Part shown: positions 1-10,807 of the stretch, piece by piece
Layout of the letters: every line of letters starts with the position of its first letter
Numbering within the stretch: the first letter of the stretch is position 1
NCBI GenBank assembly: GCA_035772735.1
Contig: JASDFA010000002.1
Location: 1,054,001 to 1,118,000, forward strand
Reading direction: 5' to 3'
Source: Datura wrightii
Taxonomy: Eukaryota > Streptophyta > Magnoliopsida > Solanales > Solanaceae
DNA length: 64,000 nucleotides
The notes under the pieces: model-generated
Databases searched by the model: none
What the model was told of the DNA's origin: nothing
Seen by the model: only the letters and a program-made list of their open reading frames with translations
Position numbers and translations under genes: made by a program

Positions 1-722
1 GGAGCTAGGAGAATCAATGGCTTTTTGCTACTTTAGAAGCTTTCATAGGTCTCAATGAAGAAGAAGACTCTATTGGAATAAAAAGAGGAACGGGATTTAT
101 ACTGATAAATCTACTTACCTTAACCTTTCACAGACAGGCCAATCCATTGTGAACTGGCAATGGAAATGCATTGGAAGGCTAAAGCTCCTATCAAGGTTGT
201 ATGCTTTTCATGGCTGGTTGGTTGCTAGAGAAGCTTGCCTAACTCAAGGAAACTTAAGAACAAGGGGCTTTCAGTTATGTTCAAGGTGTGCTTTCCCACA
301 AAGCTTTAGAAACCAACAACCATTTGTTTATACATTGTCCTTTCACTATGCAATTGTGGCTTCTGTTCCTAAACTTGGCAGGCCTTAGATGGACTATGCT
401 TGCTAATTCTGCTGACCTGCTAAGAGCTTGGAACAACAAAGGGGACATTGTGAGACAGGAAGAGTGGTGGAGGTTGGTCCCTGCTTGCATATGGTGGTCA
501 ATATGGAAAGAGAGAAACTCAAGAATTTTTTGGCATAAATACAATTCACTGCAGAAAATTGAGATGAATTGTATCCTTTTAGTGTATAGAAAGCCATGTA
601 GAGAATCTCTGGTCGATAGTTTGTAAGTATAATAGATCGCCTTTGTTCTATTCTTTTGCTGTAAATATGGTTTAACACATCATTAAATTCTTTTAATATA
701 TTGTTACCATTCTCAAACAAAA
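1..722 (+). mobile_element. LINE 3' fragment (zf-RVT tail)
   Basis: Broken frames read as the zinc-binding reverse-transcriptase tail (zf-RVT) found at the C-terminus of plant L1-type LINEs. Visible motifs are a Cys-containing stretch around 270-300, HLFIHCPFTMQLW near 320-360 and WWSIWKERNSRIF near 490-530. Frame changes near 290 and the stop near 625 show that it is dead. The A-rich stretch at 715-725 fits the 3' end of a LINE on this strand. The element continues off the left edge. Confidence 0.75.
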
Positions 723-738
723 AAATTCACTAGCATAT

Positions 739-1036
739 TGTTATACCCCGTATTTAAACCGTCTAATTCGACGTACATATGTCCATGTTATAAGCTTAAA
801 GAGTACATGTTATACGTCGTGGAAGGCTCGGGGATTGAAGATGTAAAACGAATCAATGCACGAAGCAAATGGAAGGCAGGCCAAAAGGCTTGCTGCAACA
901 CGGACCACTGGGCGCCATGCAACGTGGTAAGCCATTGAGGCAGCCTATATATATTTGTGTGTTTGACACACTTAACTCATTTTAGACATTTCCTAATTCA
1001 GCTGCTCGTTTCCTTTCCTCTTAGGTTTTTAAGAGG
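739..1036 (+). mobile_element. LTR fragment, forward arm of an inverted LTR pair
   Basis: Begins TGTTATACCCCGTATTTAAA, the typical 5' end of a Solanaceae Ty3/gypsy LTR. Its roughly 300 bases match the reverse complement of 1130-1384 with about 15-20% mismatch by eye. Only the 5' part of an LTR is present. No coding sequence is seen. Confidence 0.7.
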
Positions 1037-1129
1037 AAACACCTCGTCCCGATGTTCTGCACGACCTTAATAATCTATATCCAAGATCCATTGATGGTTG
1101 GAGGGTGTTTGCCCCTTGAATCTTGCTAG

Positions 1130-1500
1130 AATTTCTTGAAAACCTAAGAGGGAAGGGTACGAGAAGCTGAATTAGGAAATGTCTAGAATGAGTTATGTGT
1201 TAAACACAATATATATAGGCTGCCTAAATGGCGACAAGCCTTTTGGCCTACCTTCTGCTTGCTTCGTTTGTTCGTTTTATGCCTTCAACCCCCAACCCTT
1301 CCACGACGTATAACACGTGCTCTTTAAGCTTATAACATGGACACACGTACGTCAAATTACACAGTTTAAATACGGGGTGTAACATCCTCCCCCTTAAAAT
1401 CATTTGTCCTCAAATGAAGGTTATACTTGGGTAAACCAAGCTCTACCCACAATGCTTCATAACATTCTTCTATCCTTGAATAGATTTCAAGTTTACATCC
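1130..1500 (-). mobile_element. Ty3/gypsy fragment: 3' LTR start, polypurine tract and pol end
   Basis: On the minus strand, a purine tract (AAGGGGGAGGA, about 1385-1396) lies directly before the LTR start TGTTACACCCCG at 1384, as expected for the 3' LTR of a gypsy element. Just upstream, near 1398-1420, is TTTGAGGACAAATGATTTT, typical of the sequence at the end of a chromovirus-like pol. Nothing longer survives. The repeat-like DNA at 1500-2200 holds no recognisable gene. Confidence 0.6.
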
Positions 1501-2204
1501 AAACCACATGGAGGCAAGTTATTGGCATGTATCTAATATATCTTTTACTATCATCCATTCAACATCGAACTATACTTTGATTTCATCTCGCAAGAACACT
1601 TCTTCATTTCTGTATTTCACCCATATAGAGTCATCATGCCACTTTTACTCACTGTTCTACTCTTGTCCTGAGTGGTATCGATTCGTTGCACATATTCATC
1701 CATGCATCTTCCTATTCAAATAGCCTACTCAATGCCCGATAACTCTGTATAACTAGAGTTACAATCAACCTCCTTTATGGCTATACTTATATATAAATAC
1801 ACAGGCATTGAGAGCTAGAAGCTTGGATTTGGAGAAGTCTTGTAGGTCCTCTTGTCGCCTTGAGCTTGCAACTTCAACTTGGTACCACTTTTTTCTGATA
1901 GTGGTAACAATTTGTATTTAACCACAGAAAAAAAAAGGAAGGTTGTGTAGCCAATAGCTACAGGAGGAAAAGAGAGCAAAACTTTGTGATGGAGAAATGA
2001 AAAGACGATAGAGGTTCTAGGACTTGGAACAGAGCCTCGGTGTCTTCTATATATTCTTGATTACACCAAAAATGAAATAGCAAAATGCAAGTAAGCTTTA
2101 TCTTTTGAACTGTGTTGCTTTTGCCTTCAAAACATCTAAAATTTCTTTCCCTCCAAGCTTTGAAATGAGGTCCAAGAATGAAGAAGTTGTGGCTAATACC
2201 CGAG

Positions 2205-2512
2205 GCATAAAAGAAGCATCAGCTTATTTTGAAAAGTTTTTTCCTAAAAGTGTTTCTCAAAAAAGTATTTTCCATGAGAAGCAATTTGTGTTTGGCCAAT
2301 AACTTCACAAAGCACTTTTGAGCAGCAATTAGTGTTTAATCAAACTTTTAGAAGTGCCTTTCAGAAAAGTGTTTTTGGGGAAAAGCTACTATTTTTAGCT
2401 TCTGAAAGCCACTCCCCAAAAGTACTTATGTTCTCCCAAAAGCTTGGACAAAGACATCACTTTTTTAAATAAGCACTTTTGTCCTCCCAAAAGCTTGGCC
2501 AAACAGGCTAAT
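2205..2512. mobile_element. hAT-like MITE
   Basis: An AT-rich non-coding block rich in AAGTGTTTTT/AAAAGCACTT words. It ends in AAGCTTGGCCAAACAGGC, whose complement (GCCTGTTTGGCCAAGCTT) is a common Solanaceae hAT-MITE terminus. The left end is degraded, so the left border is approximate. Confidence 0.5.
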
Positions 2513-2605
2513 AGTCTGTAAGCAATTTTTTGTGATGAACAGACTGAAAACACTTAATATATCACTTCGATGGATATATTTATTCTTTAAATCACTTCAA
2601 GCCAG

Positions 2606-2877
2606 AGCTCAATGACCCAGAACTAACCTAATTTTATTAAAAAGATGGAAGAGATGTCACAGATTAGTGGAAGCACGCGTCTAGCCGCGCGGCGCATGTT
2701 GGGTGAGGCTAGCACCCAGCATCGAGAAGCGTCCAATATGTAGCTCAATGATCCAAGAACTAACCTAATTTCATTAAAGAGGTGGAAGAGTTGCCACAGA
2801 TTAGTGGAAGCACACGCCTAATCGCACGGTGCATGTTGGGTGAGGCTAGCACCCAGCATCGAAAAGCATCCAATATG
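2606..2877. repeat. 136-bp tandem duplication
   Basis: Two adjacent units, 2606-2741 and 2742-2877, each starting AGCTCAATGA and ending GTCCAATATG or ATCCAATATG. They share GGGTGAGGCTAGCACCCAGC and are about 90% alike. No reading frame or tRNA-like fold is evident. Confidence 0.85.
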
Positions 2878-3858
2878 TGTTATGACTTGCTTTAAGGCTA
2901 ACAACGCATTGCAAGCGTGTTTTCGACACCAAAGGCACCTATGAAGCGATTCAGTGAAGGTGCTAACCTAAACCCTGATAAGGCCCCAATCTTGTCTCAT
3001 GCCCCTTTAGCACTTAAGTTGCCTCTCGTTACATGGTTCAAATCCATACGAACCGCTACTAGGAACTAGACATTACCTTCAAGTTCTTGCTTTCTTTCTT
3101 TCGTTTTAAAAGAAACTGAGGTTCTAAAGTCCATTTTTTAAGGACCCAATGGGTCAACGAAGTAGGCGAAACCATGGAAGATCAAAACTCAAACCCCAAC
3201 AACGATAGAAAATGCCAGGTGATTTCTTTCAAGTGTTGGTGAATAGAGTTACTTGTTACTTGTATTTGCGGAAGGTAGCAATCATACGATAGAATACTAG
3301 TGTACGTACACGCAAACCAACCCAAACACTTCCTTAATTTAAAAAAGCCTCCTTTTAGAGTTTTTCCCAAGGAAATTCGCGTTAATTGATAGTCTCTCAC
3401 TTCTAGAGTAACTAGAAAAACATTTGACCCTCCTTCAAAAAAATACTTTAACTACCAAAAGACGATTAACCAACATCACTATATCAATCTCTAAGATGAG
3501 ATTATATGAGCATAATAAACTTCCCGTCCTATATAAGATTATATGGAAGACCTTCCCAACCTAGGAGGCTCTATTTAGGAATAAAATTGCTTGTTCATGA
3601 GATGTCTCGGCATTGAACTGTAACATGGTCCCTCGCTGATGACATATTGCAAAACTTCATGCCTTTCAGACATAAACCTAGGAGGCGGTCATTATAGATA
3701 AGTACATAAACAAGTACGTTACACTAACCTTTAGCTTATCAAAAAAAGTATGCTACACTAGCAGAACATTTAAAACGGGAAGCTAGGTCAACAAGTTATG
3801 TATAATGACATGTGGAAAAAGGAAGAGAAAAATCTAGAAGTGAAAGATACAAAATTAC
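2878..3858. other. Unannotated spacer
   Basis: No convincing exon, RNA gene or transposon end was recognised. GGTTCAAATCC at 3035-3045 resembles a tRNA B box but has no matching A box or fold. This is where the next exon of the RRM gene would be expected, and none could be supported. Confidence 0.4.
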
Positions 3859-6800
3859 CCATGTTTAAACCGGAATGGAGCTGATGAGCTGGCCGTTGTT
3901 GTCTCAAGAGGTGCAGAAGTTCATTGGTTGTAGAAGATCCTCCATCGATTCTATGACCCTCATCATATCTTCTCATGTAATTTACCTTTTTGTTGGGTTC
4001 ATGCCTCTTCAAGATGGCTATAACCACAAGCAAGGAATTAATCATTAGAGCCAAGACTCACGACTGCTATCAAAACACAATTGCTTTATTCCGTAAGTAT
4101 CATGTTTTCTTAGAAGCATCTCTTCAGTAAAAGAATTGATACAAGCAACAAAACACCTTCATTTATACTTATGGTTTGGATCCACTGATGTAAACACTTA
4201 ATTTGGTTTGCAACACTTTGTGTTGATGATTTATATATAGTTTGTTACCTTTTCAAAAAAGAAAAAGCTTCCAAAAGCCTTTCAACAAAAATTTTGACAG
4301 AGATAGCAGCTTTCTGGCCAAAATTTGCTAATATTACAGTATCACAGTTTCATTTACTTCCAATAACATGACAAACCTCAAATTCGTCTTAAGATAAACA
4401 ATAAAGGACATGGCGATGCAACTTAGAATTTAACCATATTCGGTTTCTTTTTTGATAAAGAACTATATTCTGTTTCTTATATTAGTTTCTACCAATTTCT
4501 TTCAACTGGAACTAATTAGTTGGAGACCAATTTGACATATTCGCTTAATGCAATAATGTTTCAATGGGCTTAGTTACTGCAACAAGATACACAACTCTAT
4601 TAAAAATATTTGGTTAAAGGATACATAACAAGTTAAAGAATTTTTCGTCAGGAAAATAAAAGATTATATTGGGGAAAAAGAATATTACTATGATTCTTTT
4701 ACTTGGGCCTCATTTGTTTGCACTTAACAATGGTCTGAATCTTAATTTTAGATCACCGACATTAAGTAGGCGTTTCGACATGCGATTTCATGTCGTGATT
4801 TGAAATTATGAGATGAAATCAGCGTTTTGGACATGTGATTTCATCTCATGATTTCAAATCATGAGATGAAATCCCAAATTCTCCAAAAAGTTTGATTTGG
4901 GATTTCAAATCAAGAGATGGGATTTTTCAAATGCAAAAGTTAACCCACAAGTTCATATTTTGTAAAAAAAAAAGTTCACCATTTCATATATACCAACTAT
5001 ATTTACCAACTATTTATTTAAAAAATGTAAACAACATTTGCCAACTATTATATTGGACATAAATAGTTTGCCAACCTTTATTCGTACTATGTGGATGAAT
5101 TATATTAAAGAGTAGTAAACTACAATCATGTTTAATTTTACTTTTTTATTCAACTAAAAATCGATTCTTAAGTAGTATTTTTTTAAGTATGGCTTTGTGA
5201 AAGTGTATTATATTTAATTATGAACTTTTACTTACTTGGTAAGATTGTATAAGAATTTGGGCAATTTGAATAGTTTTTACAACTTATGGGTTCGTATGTT
5301 CATGAGAAAAAAATACAACTTAAAATTTCAAATTGCATGTCCAAAAAAAACTTCAAACTTCATCTCATATGATTTCATATCATGATTTCATCTTGCATGG
5401 CCAAACGGGCCTTTAAGTGTGTTTTTAAGGTATAAATATTAATCATTAAGTGTGTGTTTTCCTTTACAACCACTTAATGACTTTGAATAGATCTGAATGA
5501 TTAAGACTTATAAAAATAATTTAATACTATTAGGATGCTAATGATTCAAGGATTTATGCAAAGAATATATTTCATCACTACTCCATCCACTTTTATCACT
5601 ACCCATTGCAACCCCCCCCCCCCCCCCCAAGCTACCATTTACAATCAACACACTATCCATCATGCACAACCATCATCTCAACCACAACTATCACTATTAC
5701 CAATCACCAGAGCCAATCGTACCTGTCACTAGCCACCCTTTAAAATCATCAGAACAACCGCCGCCGCCATCTGCCACCGGCATATGTCGCCAACCTTTGC
5801 TATCACCATCATCCACAACTATTGTCAGTTGCCACTACCAACTACCACCATCAACCACCAACATTTAATCACTACTATCAATCATCATCACCATTAGCTA
5901 TTTCCCACAACCACCAGTATCCCACCACCATTTAGCACCCACAACCGAAACTATCAATCATATATACCACTGACAACCATATAATTTTTTTTTAATATTT
6001 TGCTGATATAGTATTAGATGAACTGGTGCTTTCTATTTAATTTTATATTCATGAATTTTCAATAAAGATAAACTTTGTAGATTGAGATGTTGAAAAAACA
6101 AACCATCTTAATTAATTAATATCCGTATCCTAATAAAACATATTAATATTCAGATTTGTATTAAGACTCAAATGTCTTAATGTTAATAAAACGAGCAGAG
6201 TCTGATCCGCTTTTGCGAGTTGAAAATTTAAAGGCCAAAGGCTAGCATCTAAGTAGAAAATGAAGTATGTATTTTCCTTAATTAGTTGCTCGCAAATATG
6301 TTTGAATTCCAACATACTTGACGCAATTATCAATCAATTCATTCCCCAAGAATCTCTTCTCTCTTTCTTTTACAAAAACTAAGGGTTATTGAAGGCTTTA
6401 TGCCACAAAGCAAACAATTTCATACCAAACTGTCATCAAATTGACAAATATAAGGGTTTCAAGGAACTCACAGTGGTCTTGTATTCTCTTCTCCTCACGA
6501 GGTTCCCTTCTAGTATGAAGGGTTACACGTTTAGTTTGCTTACTCTTCGGCATGGGTTTAGCAAGAGATACCTTCACGTTTACCTAAAATATAATTAACA
6601 TTGAAAATAATCATAAGCAAAGCAACTTCCACAGTAACTTAAAGGTAAATTTTACAGAAACAATGTGAAACCTTGGATCCACTGTCATTGGCTGGTTCAT
6701 GACTGAATGCCTCAATGCACACAAGAGCAGACTCACGGCTTATATAATTGACAAAGGCAAAATCTTTTCTCCTTGAAGAAGGAAGATCTTTTGCAAGAAC

Positions 6801-9800
6801 AATACTCTCAATTTCACCAAATTTGCCAAAGTAGTCTCGCACTTTTTCTTCATTCCATGAGGAAGGTAAATATTCAGCATAAACTGATTTAACCTTGACA
6901 AAGGCAAAGCAATTAAGTATTTTAATCAAATAAAAGTTGTATTATAGATGAAGATTGTTAGTCTGAGAGGCAATGGAAAGAAAAAGAAACAAAATAGAGC
7001 AAATTGAGGCTTCTTCTCTCATGCATCGCTTAGCATTTACTTCAGGTAAACAACTCAATAAGCATCAGTATATTAATTCCAAAACATTCCATCACAACTG
7101 ACCTTTAGCATTTCTTCTTCATTTGGCTCAATTAAAGGCTGTGCCCACGCAACTTTTACCTTCATGTGTTTCCCAAAAGCATCCTTCTTTTGGAGTTTAC
7201 TGAAAGCAATCTGAGCTTCTTTACTTGTTTCAAGTTCAACAAAGGCAAACCCTCGATTCTGCTCGATGTTATTAGGATTAGCCATAACTGTGACCTTATC
7301 GATATTTTCAATTCCAGCCTTCTTCAGTAGATCAATCACCTGTCCAGAAATAAACTCTTCAGAAGTCATTTAACCCAGAGGGATTACAATAATCAGCAGT
7401 GAACAGTAAGGCTTACGTCTTCAGTCTTCCATTTCTTGTCAATATTACCAAGGTATATTGTGTCATTACCCTCCACAAGGGATACACCACATTGCTTCCC
7501 ACATATCTAGGTTTCAAAATCAAATAAATACATTAGTCCATCGCATACAACAGCTTGGTGCAGAAACTGCTTATCTATCCAACAGGACTACACCAGTAAA
7601 CTTAGCTAAAATATTATCCTCTATGCCGTAAATTTTTTGGGCGTAATACGAAAATTGAATGGAGTGATTACGAAGATTCACCAGAATACTCCCCAACAGC
7701 ATGAGTATTCGCAAACCATCGTGCTCATTACTTGTACGATTACATAAAGCAAATTGAAAGAATTGTTATCCATACTGCTTATTAACCAGAAAAAAAGAGT
7801 ATTTGTAGCCATATCCATTTAGAGCTAGGTATCCAAAAATGAGTTCAAATAAACTACTTCCCAAAATCACAGACCTATTTCTAACCTGTATTCTGCAAAA
7901 ATTTTAACATAAGCTTCTAGAATTTTTTTTTGATAAACACAGACAAGTTTAATTAAAACTTAAAATATTCTATGGGATCCAGGAAATTGATACTGTTTAA
8001 AAAATCAATATGAATCTTGCCACACACTTGATTTATTAGCTGTATGAGTAGAGAAACAGCCAACCAACTGCACTACTTAAACAAACTTTTGCTCTACTTA
8101 GAAGAATGCTAAACGGCATTACCTCAACTTTGGAATATCTTTCTACAGCCTTCTTTGCATCAGCGGCAGAAGCATACCGGAGGAAAGCAAACCCCTTGTT
8201 CTTTCCTGTTTCACGATTTATCAACAATCTTACATCCACAACCTCACCAACCTCACCAAAGATTCTCCTGATATCATCCTCCTTTGACTCCTTGTCTAAT
8301 CCCCCGATGAAAATCTCGGTCCTCCGCCTCTTTTTCCGCTCTAATGCCTCCATCTCCCCACTCAATAGGATTCCTTCATTCAACCTCAGACTAGTATCCA
8401 CAGCTTCCTTTGTTTTCTCCCTGCCTTGACTATACCCTTCCTCTCCCAACTGACCCACATTTAGACCCTTGCTTGAATCAACATTATCACTAGTAGAAAC
8501 GTCAAGACTACCTTTTTCTGAATCAAGAACTACAGTTTGTGCTTCAAGAGAATCCATATTATCATTCTCAACAACATTAGTATCTTTGCATTCCAAAATG
8601 GAAGGCTCTAATGTATTCTCAGTTGCACCAAACTCACTGACATTAGTAGCCTTCTCAACTTCCGTCGAATGTAAATTAGAAGACTCTAGTTTTACAGTTT
8701 CTGGATGACTAGGTTTAGATTTTTCAACACCTGCTGAATCCAAAATAGTTTCTGCGGCCTCGTCTTTGCTACCTTTCACCAATTCTTCCCTTTTTCCACT
8801 TCTCCTGGCAACAAGTTTGGGCACTTTCTTCTTCACTATCTTCTTGACAATCTTTACTGAACGAAGATTGCCTTTTTCTGAATCAAGAACTATGTTTCCT
8901 GTCCCAGGGGAACCTATACTGTCCTTTGCATCTTTACATTCTGAAATGGGAAGCTCTAATTTATCTTCAGTTACACTAACCTCACAATCATTCATTTCAT
9001 CCTTTCCTGAGATACCCTCAGCCGCAATAATACCTTTCCCAACTTCTGCTGGATGAGAATTGCCTTTCTCAGCGTCGCCACCCTCACCAACTGTAGCAGC
9101 AGAGCTAGGCTCTAAATATTCAGTTTCTGGTTCAATTATGCCACGAGAACAAGCTATTTCGACACCGAATGAATCCAAACCAGTTGCTGTGTCGGCATTT
9201 TCCCTGCCTTCTTCTGATTCATCGGTCCTTCCACTGTTCTTGCTATATATTTTGGGCACTTTCTTCTTCACAGTCTTCTTGACAATCTTTACTGAACGGG
9301 GATTACCTTTTTCTGAATCAAGAACTACATTTCCTGTCTCAGGGGAACCTATATCGTCCTTTGCATAGTTACATTCTGAAATTGGAAGCTCTAACTTATC
9401 TTTAGTTACCCTAACCTCACAGTCCTCCATTCCATCCTTTCCAAACACAACCTCAGCAGCAATAGTACCTTTCTCAACTTCTATTGGTTGAAAATTTCCT
9501 TTCTCGGAGTCACCAGCCTCACCAACTGTAGCAGCACTACTAGGCTCTAAATACTCAGTTTCAGGTTTAATAGCTTTTTCAACATGGAATGAATCCAAAA
9601 CAATTTCTGTGTCAGCATTTTCCCTTCCTTTTTCTGATTCCTCGGTCTTACCAATGTTCTTTGCAACCGATTTGGGCACTTTCTTCTTCACAATCTTCTT
9701 GACAATCTTTACTGTCTTTTTCACCACTTTTTTCTTACCACTCTGCCCTACTTTCTGCTCCCCAGCAACTTCAATTTCCACAGTTTTGGCCGGCGTGCCT

Positions 9801-10135
9801 TGCGCAGATTCATCGTGACTCTCCGGGGAGCTCAACTTAACTCCGGTTTCCTCAATGGTTTCCCCAATATTCTTAACCGTGATTGTTTCACAGATTTTAG
9901 ATTTTGTAGAGTTGCTCGTCGAGGGAGACAATTGATTATCTTTTTGAGGCTGTGCAATTCTCACTGGGGAATCGGAGGTAGTGGTCACGGCGGTGGAAGT
10001 GTAGGAGGGGCTTTGGGAGTTGGAACGAGGCGGAGAAGATTTCTGGCCGGTGGCTTTGGCTACTTCGAGAGTGGATTTTCTGGCGGCCGATCTGGTGCGG
10101 CCCCGCCGCGGCGAGGAGGAAACTTTCGGCGGCAT
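3859..10135 (-). CDS. Three-RRM hnRNP Q/LIF2-like RNA-binding protein (3' end not found)
   Basis: Probable nuclear RNA-binding protein of the hnRNP R/Q class, like Arabidopsis LIF2-related proteins. Exons with consistent phases: 10135-8123, 7506-7417, 7339-7103, 6893-6672, 6583-6472 and 4017-3859. The ATG at 10135 (MPPKVSSS) is chosen because the frame upstream offers only GTG. Residues 1-600 are acidic, Lys-rich and repetitive. RRM1 spans about 605-690 (RNP2 FIGGLD, RNP1 KGFAFLRY), RRM2 about 687-780 (IYLGNI, RGFAFVEL) and RRM3 about 781-865 (KDFAFVNY). Exon 5 has a GTGAGT donor after 6472; without splicing there, translation would stop at 6398. The exon at 4017-3859 (LKRHEPNKK...LLHLLRQQ) keeps phase and ends at a good donor, so at least one more exon is missing. 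The C-terminal Gly/Arg-rich tail of relatives was not found. Confidence 0.85.
4726..5415. mobile_element. Nested MITEs in the RRM gene intron
   Basis: An inner element at about 4770-5412 has terminal inverted repeats. GGCGTTTCGACATGCGATTT on the left matches the complement of the right end (GGCCCGTTTGGCCATGCAAG), with TTAAGT flanking both sides. The inner DNA is rich in ATGAGATGAAATC inversions. The flanking CATTTGTTTGCACTTAA and TTAAGTGTGTTTTT belong to a second hAT-like MITE interrupted by the first. Confidence 0.6.
5608..5960. repeat. Poly-C tract and CCA/ATC-rich low-complexity DNA
   Basis: A run of about 18 C at 5612-5630 is followed by 300 bases built from CCACCA, CATCA and ACCACTA words. 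It lies inside the long intron 6471-4018 of the RRM gene. The plus-strand open frames here are composition artefacts. Confidence 0.8.
8810..9700 (-). repeat. Coding tandem repeat of about 420-435 bp in RRM gene exon 1
   Basis: The Lys-rich motif KIVKK(I/T)VKKKVPK is encoded at about 9675, 9255 and 8820. Each copy is followed by similar blocks containing KLELPISEC, LEPSSAATVGE and VVLDSEKGN. This gives about two and a half units of roughly 140 residues. The repeat stays in frame. Confidence 0.85.
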
Positions 10136-10333
10136 TGTGGGCTCGCTACAAGTCACTTGTTACCGGACAGAACCCTCTTGGCTCTAAGCCCTCTAGCTTT
10201 TGATTCAACACTGCAACTGTTTCCTTTTCACCGTTTTCTCTTTTCTATTTAGGCGTCTTAATTATTAAGTATTTGGAGAGTTAAAAAGAAATTTTCTAAA
10301 TAGTTTGAATTTATTATTTTGTAATATTTTTTT

Positions 10334-10660
10334 AAAAAAATTATATCAAAATTCACATAATTAATTTGACTTTTGTACTCAGGTCAAGCCACCTAAATTA
10401 AGAAGAAAATATTTTTTTATATAATTTTTAAATATATGAATTTATTTTATTTTTAAATCAAAAAAATTATATTAAAATTTACACATTAGTTTTGCTTTCC
10501 TACTCAAATAAAATCACGTATTAAGAAGAAAATATAATATTTTTATGTAATTTTTAAATATATAAACTTGTTTTAAATCAAAAAATTTATATCAAAATTT
10601 ACATAATTAATTTGACTTTTGTACTCAAATCAAACATCATAGAAGAAAATATATTATCAA
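10334..10660. repeat. Three AT-rich tandem units of about 120 bp
   Basis: Units start at about 10334, 10460 and 10580. Each begins with a run of A followed by TTATAT(C/T)AAAATT and contains GAAGAAAATAT. They lie directly upstream of the RRM gene start, so they may be part of its promoter region. No function is inferred. Confidence 0.7.
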
Positions 10661-10807
10661 AAAGGCCCACGTTAAGTGAAATTAAAGTCATATTAAAATC
10701 ATACGAGAAAAGGGAAAACTTTTTATGAATTAAGGAGAAAATATGTTGTCAAAAATGATTGTTAAATGAAATTGGAGCTATTAAAGATATATACATAATA
10801 CATATAT

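Noticed and set aside
3035..3045. tRNA-like B box GGTTCAAATCC
   Set aside because: No A box at the proper distance and no cloverleaf could be drawn.
5535..5868. Plus-strand open frames rich in Pro, His and Thr
   Set aside because: Produced by CCA/ATC low-complexity DNA within an intron of the minus-strand gene.
8106..10252. Five plus-strand open frames of 69-150 codons
   Set aside because: They are antisense to exon 1 of the RRM gene and follow its codon pattern. No domain or splice support was seen.
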